A DNA stretch of 64,000 nucleotides, taken from assembly GCF_014839805.1 (NCBI RefSeq), contig NC_051139.1, positions 1,860,001 through 1,924,000 of the forward strand. The letters run 5' to 3'. Below are positions 53,050 through 64,000 of this stretch, in pieces. Made by a program: the position numbers and the translations under genes. Position 1 is the stretch's first letter. The number at the start of each line of letters is the position of its first letter. The stretch is from Manduca sexta (taxonomy: Eukaryota > Arthropoda > Insecta > Lepidoptera > Sphingidae). Under the pieces are notes generated by a model that worked only from the letters and a program-made list of their open reading frames with translations, was not told where the DNA came from and made no database searches.

Positions 53050-53345
53050 TGACAGCTCCCGTCGCGTGCATTGCGTAAACGGCTAAAGTTACGCATGACG
53101 TATGTATGACGGAATTGTTGCTCTTAAAAATATTTAAAAAATATATTTTAAAACAAAAACCCCGCCGCCTATCTGAAATACAATAAACTCAAAAACTACC
53201 CAACGGATTTCGATGAACTTTGGTATCGAGATAGTTTGAGACCCTGGGCCGAACAAAGGCTACTCTCAATCCCAGGAAATATATAGCCGGACTTTTATCC
53301 TGGAAGAACTTCTTCTCGCGGGCAGAACCGCGAGCAAAACTAATC
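53050..53345 (+). mobile_element. Family D (Helentron-like), right half
   Basis: GCATTGCGTAAACGGCTAAA, AACTACCCAACGGATTTCGA, AGTTTGAGACCCTGGGCCGA, and the end TCGCGGGCAGAACCGCGAGC (hairpin) then AAAACTAAT. It matches the part of 23535-25692 after its tandem array. The array itself is absent. Confidence 0.65.
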
Positions 53346-53642
53346 CGACCGAATCCATTAAATCTACAGGATGGGTATAAAAATTTAAAAAAAATGGAGT
53401 TACAGGAAATATCTATCTTATTCCTTGTTTGTGGCGTTATGAGCGACTACAAGAAATCTTCTAAACATTGAATCCACTAATTACGTCGCACCCTCGATAC
53501 TAATCAATGCGTTCGCTGTCTTAGCCATCATAAGTTATGGCGTCGACGTAAACAAAATGGCAGCGTGCCGAATCGAACTGCATTTATTTTGTACACATGT
53601 GCCGCAGCGCGTTCGTAACGAACAAAGTTTCATCTATACTAA

Positions 53643-53690
53643 TAATAATACCCTGTATTATCTACTATCTCACTACTGAGCACTATTTCG
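53643..53690 (-). mobile_element. SINE B end fragment
   Basis: ACCCTGTATTATCTACTATC and TCACTACTGAGCAC. Confidence 0.5.
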
Positions 53691-54113
53691 ATCTATACTA
53701 AGATTATAAGAAAAGTTTATGAGTTTGTAGTCTTATAGGTGCTAATCGTTGGAATTTCTTAACCGATTTTGAAAATTCTTTCACTAATAGGAAAATATTT
53801 CTTTTTTGACAAACGTTTGTGGGGCACACAAGGGTTGGTTTATACAAACACACCGAACTTTTGGGTGCTTTAGACGCTCGCAATCTTTGAAAATGAAACG
53901 AGCATGCTGAGGGCAACCCACTCACAAGTTACGAAGCTCGGTTCAGAACGGTCCCAGTAGGATGAAACATCAACGATTAGGGATGTGCGCACTAGACAAA
54001 CTATCCATGATAGGAAGCTACATGAACTAAGCGCTATATATGGCTACTTTTAGTCCCGGAAAAACTTCTTCACGTGGTTGGAACGACGGCCAAAAACTAG
54101 TAGTATATATATC
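53691..54113 (+). mobile_element. Family D (Helentron-like), diverged
   Basis: It starts like other copies (CTATACTAAGATTATAAGAA; GATTTTGAAAATTCTTTCAC) and ends GACGGCCAAAAACTAGTAG. The middle 53850-53990 is not shared with other copies. Confidence 0.5.
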
Positions 54114-54343
54114 TAGGCAACTACAAGTTGATGCCATTCAACTCGACTAACCTAATCGATGCTGGACATAAAGATAGTTGTCAATTTATTAAAGCCGATA
54201 GATTAGTTGTTCGCGGGCCAATCATTGTGGTTACCGACGGCAGACGCGGTCGATTGGAATGCTAACTGGACTTAGTGGTAACGCGTGAGTTTGCGCTGGC
54301 CACTGTCTAGTATAAAATGCATTTTATAAAGTACTAAGTTTTA
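54114..54343. other. Spacer
   Basis: No feature. Confidence 0.4.
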
Positions 54344-54450
54344 CTCGCAGCTTCGTCTGTTTAAGGATTTCCTAGAATAATGGATGTGTATCCAGTGTAA
54401 GAAATATATTATCCTAGTTCATGGCTTGGTTCCAAACTTCATACATTGTC
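54344..54450 (-). mobile_element. Family D end fragment
   Basis: TTTTACTCGCAGCTTCGTCT and ATTTCCTAGAATAATGG. Confidence 0.45.
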
Positions 54451-54904
54451 GTTTCGCGGTTTTTGCGTTTACTTCCAACTCACATGTAAATTAAAGCAAA
54501 TCTATGTCACAGCGTGCTTAAAAACGCGTTAAACGCTCTTTTTACAGTATTAAACAATATATTTGCAAAAATAATTACAGAATACAATTTAAAACATTTT
54601 TTGACTACGTGCAACCAGAGGGAATAATATGAAATAATAGAATAGTCGCCGCGTGACATATCTTCTCTTCTGCCAGCCTGAAGCGCAGCCGAATACTTCC
54701 GGAAACGCCCGATGTTATCGGCTAGGATAGCAGCGTAACAAACGTATATAGAGTTGATTATACCTTGAAATTCCACCCTGAACTCATTTTTATTTCTAAG
54801 GGCCACTATCCTCAGTCAACATCACACAAGATCGAAATATATATAGCTAAAATGCCTTTCTACAATTGTTAATGCTAATAGGCTACAAAATATGTATAGA
54901 AACC
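54451..54904. other. Intergenic stretch
   Basis: The minus-strand frame 54507-54806 (99 codons) has no recognised domain. CTTCTGCCAGCCTGAAGC recalls repeat J faintly. Confidence 0.3.
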
Positions 54905-55080
54905 AGTAGCGAAGGGTCTATATCACCCGATTCCTATCGGCTTCCCTTTCGTAATTGATGTAAAATTTAGTTACCAGAACGATTTGCGGACCGCATTTAT
55001 CCATATTAGTAATGTTGTGGCAGGTCACCTTTCGGAAAATTTCATCCTTTGCCACTGATGGGAACATGTCCTGGCGAAAT
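54905..55080. repeat. Dispersed repeat K, short copy
   Basis: CACCCGATTCCTATCGGCTT, CCCTTTCGTAATTGATGTAA, GAACGATTTGCGGACCGCAT and CCTTTCGGAAAATTTCATCC match 44975-45110. Confidence 0.6.
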
Positions 55081-55178
55081 ACTTATCGATAGGCAATGTT
55101 ATTCTCATACATTGTAGAAGGCGTTAACGATTGTAAAATGGCGTCTTGTGTACGGCCTTAGTTCTTGCATATATTATG

Positions 55179-55685
55179 ACTAGCTTTTACCTGCGTCTCG
55201 GCCCGCGTGAAAAAGTTTTTCCGGGTTAAATATTTTCCAATATAGTCACTTAGGAACATTGACTAGACACGAACGTCCATATAAACTATTTGTTCAAAAC
55301 CTACACTAAAATGGCAACCAAAACGTCTCTGTTATATCCTATTCATTCACTTGAACAACAAATAATTTTATTTATTTGAGTAATATTTTTTATTCACATC
55401 CATTATTTAGACTTAGACTCGAGTTCTTGTTATATGTTATAAGCGCCACTCCGTACACAAACACAATTTTTCAATATTGACACCATACTAAAGCAGTTGT
55501 ATGGATTGCAGTTCAATTAAGTTAAACACGATGAATGTTCGACGCGCCGAAGCTAGTACGTAGTACATATATATCGATGCTTAGGAGGAAGTTTTCTATT
55601 AGTAAAAAAATGAAAATCGGTTTAGATTTTTAGATTATCATGTTGAAACAAACCCTTCAGCTTTACATATTAGTAAAGACATAGA
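55179..55685 (-). mobile_element. Family D-like remnant(s)
   Basis: GACTAGCTTTTACCTGCGTC and GGCCCGCGTGAAAAAGTTTT at the left, AAACAAACCCTTCAGCTTTA near 55655. Whether this is one decayed element or two cannot be settled by eye. Confidence 0.35.
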
Positions 55686-56484
55686 GAATGAGTAATCGTT
55701 TAACATCAAATATAAATAGGACGATCAAATATAAATTAAGCTTCCAAATAAATTGTAAATAAAAGGGCTACATGCATTATCTGTCTTATACACTATCTGG
55801 CCGATAATATATAGTTGAACAGTATAAAACTGGTCCTAAATATAAATTCTTTTACAATAAATATCCACATTAATGTCTTCTGGAATTGGAAGTATAATGA
55901 GAAGTTAAGGAAAGATCGATCGTCTACGAAGTCCATTACTCTGTCCGAGCAAATAGAAAAACAAAAGGCATCCGATTCCATCCATTAACTGTGTAGACGG
56001 ATGGAGTAATTATTTTTCCAGTATTAGAATTCAACTTCGATAAAAATGTTCATTTTGGCAACCATTTTCTGTTATACTTTCCAATGAGAATTTTAAGATA
56101 TAGATAATACAGTCTTTACTAAAGTGCAGCGTAGTTTAATTGAGTCATAGGTCTTACGTATAAGCCTTAAATTTACACATTACAGTTTAAAAATTAATAT
56201 TGTCGTACAATCTACAAAGTACAAGTCCCATAAAATTACAATAAAATTCTATTTAAATATTTAAAACCTAAGCATTTATATATATTTTTTTTTCTGCTTC
56301 TCTTCTTGTTTCTTATTGTAGTCGTAGATGGTACTTAACTCCGGTAACCTAGCTTTATGATGTCTAAAATACTCATACAGCTAGATAACCAAAGATAATT
56401 AACCAATCTACTCTCTTCTTTTCTTCTTACTTCTTTATACTTCTTTTTTGTTCTTTTGGTGTTGGATCTTGTTTCTCACGGCGT
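55686..56484. other. Possible 3' UTR side of a minus-strand exon, or plain intergenic DNA
   Basis: AT-rich. If the exon at 56485-56599 is real, this stretch would be its 3' UTR. The segment 56281-56484 is purine-rich on the minus strand. The frame 55793-55981 has no known domain. Confidence 0.3.
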
Positions 56485-56599
56485 TTATTGCTGAATTTGA
56501 ACTACTATGTATATTTTACTGATTATTTTTCTTTTGTCTCCTACACTTTCTTTCTTCTGCGGGCGTGGAAGAGAACTGTTGATGTCAGCTTTCCACCAC
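56485..56599 (-). CDS. Possible terminal coding exon (tentative)
   Basis: On the minus strand an acceptor-like TTTTTTATCGATTTCAG ends at 56600. The next base plus 37 codons from 56598 stay open to TAA (56487-56485). They encode WWKADINSSLPRPQKKES, then a Lys-rich stretch and a short hydrophobic end (KIYIVVQIQQ). AATAAA overlaps the stop region, and purine-rich AT DNA follows. I recognise no family, and no upstream exon is visible between here and the end of the window. An open run of 37 codons can occur by chance, so this is a pointer for RNA evidence, not a gene call. Confidence 0.2.
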
Positions 56600-56644
56600 C
56601 TGAAATCGATAAAAAATAAATATTAGGAAAAATAATCCATACTA

Positions 56645-56825
56645 ATGATATAATACTCAAGATTTAGTTTGTTAGTTTAAAGGCTGGAGGTCTCTGGAAA
56701 TACTATCTGCAATTAAAATCTTTCACCAATTGAAAAAAAAAACTTTCTCCGCGAATGCTATAGGCTAATTTTTATCCGAAGAAAGGACTATGACGCGGTT
56801 CGAACCGCAGCACAAGCTAGTACAA
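56645..56825 (+). mobile_element. Family D (Helentron-like) short copy
   Basis: GCTATAGGCTAATTTTTATC, then ATGACGCGGTTCGAACCGCA (hairpin CGCGGTTCGAACCG) and GCACAAGCTAGTAC at the end. Confidence 0.6.
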
Positions 56826-58424
56826 AATGTCATGTCAGGTGACGTCAGCCACAGATATTTGAATATAAATGTCATGTTTTTTATTTTACACACTTCTTTA
56901 TTTAAAAAAAATAATAAATCACAAAATAACACCTCATTTCGCCAAACAGAAAATGTTCCATTTTAGAAAAAACATTTTAAATGTCGCCAGTAACAATTTC
57001 GCGGAACGAGGAGAATTTACTTTGGCATGTAATGACTAAATTAAAGGGCGAATCTGAGCTCTAAAAGAATGTAATTAAAGCTTTGTTATGGTTATACTAA
57101 CGTTCTATTATTAGAGAGGTGGTATATTTTAATTAAAAGTAGTGAAAAGGGATATAATTCTACATATTCGTAGAATTCTAGGGGTGAAAAGAAATGAAAT
57201 AAAATTATGATTAAATGATGATCATTATTTTTTAAAATTGTATACCATAATATATTACAATCTCTCATTTGAGTGAAGGGTATGTTGCCAACACTCACTT
57301 GATAAGAATAAAACAAAGCTAAAATAAAGTAAAAAAAAATATGTTTTATCAATAATATTCTCGTTATAAAAAAATATAAAATCCACTGTATATTGTATAA
57401 TGTCTGTTTCGAAATATATTTTGCTCATAATCTTAACAATTTGTCATTTACATTCTCTTTGATATTAAAATGTATTACTTTTGAATATTGATACGAGTAA
57501 AGTTGGCGACGCTTGTGTAAAAAATGTCAGTTCAAATGTATTTTATATTCAACATTTTCCATTTTACTCAAAATATTTGTTAACAGATATTGTTTCAATT
57601 AGAACATTCATCAAATTACAGTATTTTTTAATACATTATAGTAAAAAAGAAAACTTATTATTTCGTCTTTTTAAATACAAAAAAAATATTCAAAGTTACC
57701 AAAATGTTCCGACTTCACGTGTAACCAATTAGCACTAAAAAACTATGAGAATAAGTCAACGCACTCGCAAAAAACATCTTGACGGGACCACCGCGGTCAG
57801 TCGACAAATAAAATTGGTAAACACTCACGAACACCGGCTAGTTCCACGTAATGTTTGGATAGGTTAAAACTATGTGAAAACAATCACCAGTATAAAATGA
57901 TCCCTGCATCGATAGACACGGTGTTTCGTAAAAAGTATTGGTTCGATAAAACTAGATTTTTTGTGTGGAAAATACCTAACACAACATAGCAAAATTATGT
58001 TATAATTTTTATTTAATGTTTTAAAACACTATTCACAATTTCTAATATTGTCATTTAAAAAAAATACAAAACAAAATACTTTTGTTAAAATATTAATCAA
58101 TCATGCACTAAATGCTTTATCAACCGATTCGAACAAAACAGTTTTAGAAAACACTCAAATGTTTACCAGTTAAACGACTGAAGATATTTTTTGTAAACAG
58201 TCTCGCGAAGGGTTCAGCATACGTTGGTTGTCGGTCTGTGACCACGACGATGTGGAGGAAATGGTGTCCTACAGTGGTTGACACTAGTAATTTATCCTTT
58301 GTCGCTACATTCTCATACAACGGTTATTATGCTGTCAAGATTTTTTAAATTTTTACTCGCAGTACCTATTATGGACATAAATTATATATTTACTGAGAAA
58401 TTTACTTAAACGAGATATAATTAC
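56826..58424. other. AT-rich intergenic stretch
   Basis: One CRE palindrome TGACGTCA at 56840-56847. Frames 57092-57352 (minus) and 57481-57732 (plus) are AT-driven with no recognised domain. Confidence 0.35.
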
Positions 58425-58560
58425 TCTGTTTTTTACCTGATGAGATGAGAATGTACGTCCGGTACCACGGCCCATACACAGTAGAAATATTCAAACTTTT
58501 AGTTGGAAACAGTACTCGTTGCACTCCATTACACTTGACAATAGATATTAAGCATCTTAA
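58425..58560 (-). mobile_element. Repeat family C, strongly diverged
   Basis: CCCATACACAGTAGAAATAT and CGTTGCACTCCATTACACTT retain only the outline of family C. Confidence 0.4.
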
Positions 58561-59311
58561 AACCCAATAATTATAATGATTTAATGCGTTTTAACTTAAA
58601 ATAATATCGAAACTAAGGTGAATTATTGAGTGGTTATTTTACAAATTGTTAAAATATTAGTTATTATTTCATTCAATAAGATTTCAGTACGTTTGACAAC
58701 TAAAACAACCTATAACACCCAACCCAAAATGTATGATCGCCCAAGATGCACACATACTCTTTACCTGCATATTTCATAGCCCACTAATGCCCAGAAGAAT
58801 TCAAACTGCACAAAAATCGGAAAATAGACAAGATAATGAAAAACAATCATTGACATTGAGCAAACAATCAGAGACAACCTAGAACCATAAAGAACACAAT
58901 TGATGAAAGCTTTATTGAGGAAATTAAAAGACATGTTTACGCCATTATCGTAGAATAGATGGGCCTTGATGATGATGAAGTTATCATGAGGAAGATCGTA
59001 AGATAGGATTATGCAGAATTGTATAGAAATCTAAAAAGGATAATTATTTTAATTAAAACTTTATCTATCGGTGATAAAGTTGCTATTATTTCGAAGGGGT
59101 AAATAAATTCACAAAGATAATATACAATTATGCAGAAATAATCAATATTTAGAATGTACAAGCTTTCTCTATCCAGCTCTAAAGTAAATACGAGTAGTGT
59201 GAAAGAGACAAAACGATCTTTCGGCTAAAAGGTATATAGAATGTCTATGCTAAAGAATAGAGAAACTTAATCCAACCCCATGTTCCCATCTTATTCACTT
59301 TATTTTACGAC
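58561..59311. other. Intergenic stretch
   Basis: No feature recognised. A segment near 58730-58980 is less AT-rich and could be an old retroelement remnant, but no frame is left. Confidence 0.3.
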
Positions 59312-59552
59312 ATCACGCATTTATCACCGAAGGGGTATGCAGAGGCGCACCCAAGGCACTCACTTTTTGCCAAGGGTGTTCCGTTTCATGATATGATAAA
59401 GGGCGAGCCTATTGTCTGATCGGGCACAAATACTAAACTCCGGACTGAGCAGAAAAACCCAAATATCACTTTGCCCAACCCAGATTCCGAACCCAGGACT
59501 TCAGAGCGCTGCCGTGTTTCGTGCAGTACAAATACGCCACCAAGGCAGTAGT
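59312..59552 (-). mobile_element. SINE family A, near full length
   Basis: CATCACGCATTTATCACCGA, AGGGGTATGCAGAGGCGCAC, GATCGGGCACAAATACTAAA, and the head with ATTCCGAACCCAGGACTTCA and AAATACGCCACCAAGGCAGT. The short plus-strand frame here is a SINE translation. Confidence 0.75.
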
Positions 59553-62500
59553 GCAATCCATTATTTTAAGAATATTTTATTTCACTTCACAGCTAGAGAG
59601 CACGGTGTATCAACAAGCAAACCAAACTGACCGTCACTTTTGATATCAATGTCAAAAATACGAAACGTGACATAATAGTAAGACACGACGGGAACAAACA
59701 TCGACGAGACACGGCCTTGTTTGTGACTGTGGTCTATGAATATTTCCCATATTGATGTAAGCATCCGATAGTAGGAGTCAGTTTTGTTATCGAAATGATA
59801 TTATTAAACAAATGAAAAAATATTTTGATAAAGTCTTTTTTGTTTTAATGTGCAATAAATTCAAGGTGTGATATTTCGGGCGCGCGTAAACGTATGAATT
59901 TGGGCGTTGTTTTTGATCCGTAAACACATATAAAGTTCAAAATCTTGCACATTGCACTACGCTCTTCATTTTGAGACATCGGATATCTTAGTATCATAAA
60001 GTAATTCTATTACAATTTCAGTCAAAGGACATCAGTGCTTATCACGAAATTATACGAATAGCTGGTGTTTAAATTTAACTACTTATAAGAAACGAATACA
60101 GAAAACTAATTCGCCTATAGAAATATTTTAATTAAAAAAACGAACCATAAACTTTTGAATCCATGTAATTCATACATTATTGAGAAATCGATTCATTACA
60201 TTCTCAATTGGAATTTAAATCGTTTTAATGACGTCAATACTGTAAACAACAATGCCTCAAGCGTTTGCGTCAGTTACGGCTTATGGCGTGGAGTCAGGAA
60301 AAGATTTAAAAAACGAATTATCTTACGTCTAGTCTTTAAACAGTATGACGTAACATCCACGTCCTACTTTCAAATACAAAGAGAATAGAATTGTTTGTTG
60401 CAACATGTTTGGGTGGAAGCCAAAATAGCAAACTTGGTGACTAATGAACTGAACTACCATAAGCTACAAAGCTGAGTTTATCTCATCCCTATTTATTTCA
60501 AGTTGGAGTCAGTGTATAGCGTATTTTTATTATTTCGTATTTTAAAATCTGTAACAGCCATGGCGACCTACGATTGAATATATTATTAAAATAATGACAA
60601 AACTTGAGAATAGATGTGGTAAACATTAGAAAAATTATCTTTACACATCATTTAAAGTTACATCTGAATTTTCTGAATACAATTGAATTAGTTTTATAGC
60701 CTGTATTTAATTTATAAATGCAATTACAAAACTGTCTAAATGTTGTCTAAATGTCTTAGTTCTATTTTCAAAAATATAGGTAAAATAAAAAAAAATACAA
60801 CGCGTTTAAACTCGTTCGAATTTCAAATCGAAAGCAGTTACGCGTATCAGCGCAGAATAATGATTGCGAATAGATAAAAACTCCCGAATTCTATCGGAAC
60901 GTAACCAATAAATTGTGCATATTATTGTCGCATTAGCATATTATTCGTCTAGATTTCAATGTTAACGGACAGAGACTGGACGTTACGCATTTCGTCCTTC
61001 GTGAAGCGTGAAGTGGATTCAAAAATGTACGATTTGAATCCGTTTGCGTTCGAGACGACGCTAATTTGTATTCATAAGTGCGTACGATGTTTGAATAAAG
61101 GTGTTTTTGTCGCTCCTCGTCGGAATTGCCTTGTGTGGACGTGATGCGAACAAACCGTCTGTACGAACTAAACTTGAAACGCGATTGACTCATTTCATAA
61201 GGCCGAATGCACATAATGGCCTTTTTTGTGTCGAAAACGAATGTTTTTGCCGCGTTTTTGTTAATATAAATCTATTAATAATAGTGGGAAAAGTTGAAAA
61301 ACATTGGTTAGATGAGAATCTTTTCAGCGTTGCCAATTATGTTATTGCTGTCAATGAACCTTAAGAGTTGTGTTTAACATTTCTCAGAACATAGACAAAT
61401 ACGATGATGTCATACGGCCATTCATTATACTAATGTTAACTGCTCATTCTATATTCATAAAACACTTAACACTTTTAAAATTATTATACAATCCATTCAA
61501 GTTATAATAAAAATAATATGTAAGATCACCTTGAGCAACCTCAAAATTTCCACTCTAAACCCACATAATTTAGACCAACGCAGCCTTGCAAGTTGCAGGA
61601 AAATGTTCTGCTTATGATCTAAGCTAGGTTTTATAGCGGCTTAGGCTATCTAGATTTGAGCGCGGTCACGACGGTGTCACGCCGAGGTCGCGGCGTCATA
61701 TTAGACTCGTGACTTGTACTCAAAGAGCTTTGTCCCGAATTGTTTTATAACAATGCATTTATTAACAAGCGAAATAACTGTTTCGTAGAACCCGCATGCA
61801 AATCATAATGCACGATAGAGGAAATTTAAACATTCCATTTTTAAAATCTCTTTTTAAAAGTCGCCTGATAAAATGCATCAAATAGGTTTTAATTGCCAAG
61901 ATAATTAAAAATTTATAGATAATTAATTTTATGTCTTTTTAATGATGTATATAAAAAGAATTTAAAAATACATTCTAATTCTGAAGTTCCTTTTAATTAA
62001 AGCGATGCGTTCAAAATTCGCAATCAAATAACCAATTCGAAGCGAACATCTGTGCTGTATAAATTTTATGCGATCGAGCAAGTGTCCTTTTATGGAACAC
62101 GTAATTGCTGTAGAAACTCTAATGGCTTATTCAATTCGAAGAGTGATCGGACCAGTTTGTTGCCAATCGCGGCAACCAACCTCAGGAGTTGACGAAAACC
62201 CTCGGCCATATTACAAATTACTACTTTGACACATTGATTTTACGGTAAATATGCTAAGTACAGCATTTCTGACTACGCTCCATGATTTATAAATGTGCAT
62301 TAGCATCGAAATTGCTAACTGGAATAAAAAATTCAATGAATTTGTGACTGACTTTGTGTCGCCAGCGTTTGAATTTAATATTAAAGGTAAATTACCTTTA
62401 GAAATGTAAAGGTCCAACACATGGTTGGTCCTAGGTGTTATCTAATTTTTGTTACGTATTCCATTCATTTTTCTAAAAGTAAAAATCCCACACAAAAGCT

Positions 62501-64000
62501 TCTTTACAATGTCCCTAATAAAGTATAAAATTCGATAACCGTCTTCCCGCAAACGAAATATAAAAGACATTAACTGCTAATAGGTCAGCCGCCAATTCAC
62601 TCCTTTACAGCAAAATCAAGACAATGATTTCATCAGGGACCCGCCCAAGAGCAGACATTAACCCCTTTATAAAATTCGCGCCGCTCTTTGAGAGATCAAA
62701 GCTCGCCTTCCAAGAACAATTTCACTTAAACACGCTAAAGAAACAGTTACCGCCAACGAAATTAGGGAACAAAAGGAAACCTTTGAAGTTACAAATTTCT
62801 GATCGCGCTGTATCGGGTTACTATTATATTATTTGACATTTTCCAATTTAAAAAAATATTATTAAGTATATTTCTGCAATTTAAATATTTATTAAAAAAA
62901 GATTTTTAGTATATAATATACTTTTTGTAATTTAAATTCATATAATGTTGAACGTATTCATAAGGCGTTTTTGAACGGAATACGAAATCTTTTTTATTTA
63001 GACGAAAAGTTAGAAATTGGTTGTCGTTATTTATTCTACTTTCGTAGTTCACTTCGTATTTTCTTTCAGAATTTTTTTGCTTTAACTTGTAGTTCGAGTA
63101 ATGCTTACTCGAAATATGGTGTTTACTAGTCGTTCTATCTTTTATCTTAGTGTTGATAAAAAAAACACGTAGTTTTGATCGAGACATACTAGGCCGATGA
63201 TGAAATTACTTGACATTCAAGTTAATTTTCTGACAAGGTCCAGTGCAATGCCAAGGAGTTGTTATTAAAATGTTCGAGGTGGTGTCTAAATAAAATATAA
63301 CCATTTATTGTCAAACGAGCAAGTTTTTCGGTCATTCTATATTAAATTAGTAAGAGTTACTCATTTATGTAAATAAAAAGTATAAAAAATGCGCAATTAC
63401 AATAAACAAACCCAAACAAAGAATACATAAAAAAACTAAATACGCAATACCAACCGCTGGTCACAAAAACAACCCCAATAAACAGAAAGTAAACGCGCAC
63501 GATGGTATAACTGGGTTAGTAAGCTCGACAGTCTGCCGCGTAAAACAGGCCGAAACTTCTAGAAGTTTCTAGGCACGTCGATGCTTTGGCCATGACTTTA
63601 TACACAGATTACGATAATAACTACGCATTCCATATTTGACAGTTCAGATATTGAATTTAGAACTCAGATTTATGCAGAATTGTAACCGACTTAAAAGACG
63701 AAGAGGGTTTCAACACAACGTTTTTTTTTTTTAATTTATGCACCTACACGGATTATTGTTTGAAACGTTCCTTGGTCGAAATGTTCGCAGATATTTGCTA
63801 TGTAGCGGTGTGTAAAGAAATCATCGGAAACAATAATCTATTTCAATTAAAATTTAAATCTGAAGAGTTTGTATTTTTCTTTTTATTTACATTGAATGTA
63901 GATACAAACATAGGGTGGTAATATTATAAGTTCCGATACATTCTGTCAGATGGCGAGAAAGATAAAGCCTTGTAAATTTATGAAATAAATTAATTTACAT
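59553..64000. other. Long intergenic stretch to the window end
   Basis: No recognisable gene or repeat family. Overlapping short frames at 60933-61364 on both strands have mixed composition and no known domain. A CpG-rich patch at 61660-61710 (GCGCGGTCACGACGGTGTCA) is unexplained. A CRE palindrome is at 60229-60236. This block is the most repeat-free part of the window and may be unique or conserved non-coding sequence. Confidence 0.3.

Overview
This is AT-rich, repeat-dense nuclear DNA of an insect, most likely a moth or butterfly (Lepidoptera). I infer this from the repeat set: tRNA-headed SINEs, Helentron-like elements ending in a small hairpin plus CTAGT, a maT (DD37D) mariner, and R1-clade-like LINE fragments. 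Nothing suggests bacterial or viral genome organisation. I see no complete protein-coding gene of the host. Nearly all short open frames are chance frames, or translations of SINEs and of the tRNA units.

The one clear set of functional genes is an array of ten tRNA-His(GTG) genes between 16.8 and 39.0 kb. The six left genes (16.8-32.0 kb) are on the minus strand and the four right genes (33.2-39.0 kb) on the plus strand, so all are transcribed outward from a switch point near 32.0-33.2 kb. Nine have the same 72-nt body. Each sits in a conserved unit of about 200 bp: a 5' flank (CTTTCAC/GTGAAAG block, usually with a TTGCGCAA palindrome 80-90 bp upstream), the tRNA, a trailer of about 25-30 nt that can fold into a hairpin, and a T-run suited to RNA polymerase III termination. 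The DNA between units is mostly unrelated.

Layout: 0-16 kb holds a TTAA-bounded foldback element (424-787), a SINE fragment flanked by a 67-bp direct repeat (1470-1809), many SINE and other repeat copies, two CRE-type palindromes (3.57-3.71 kb) and a GC-rich exon-like island (8.20-8.28 kb). 16-39 kb is the tRNA-His array, interrupted by a second foldback element (21.1-21.4 kb), a Helentron-like element with six exact 123-bp units split by an R1-like LINE (23.5-25.7 kb), a second R1-like fragment inside another LINE tail (25.9-27.0 kb), a 400-bp TIR element (27.2-27.6 kb) and a maT mariner with one frameshift (30.5-31.8 kb). 39-64 kb is repeat remnants, two long hairpins (43.98 and 52.97 kb), a possible minus-strand terminal exon (56.49-56.60 kb) and much AT-rich sequence with no signal I can read.

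The transposons explain the large gaps in the tRNA array, especially 23.3-31.9 kb. The array and its shared flanks and trailers are the most interesting feature.
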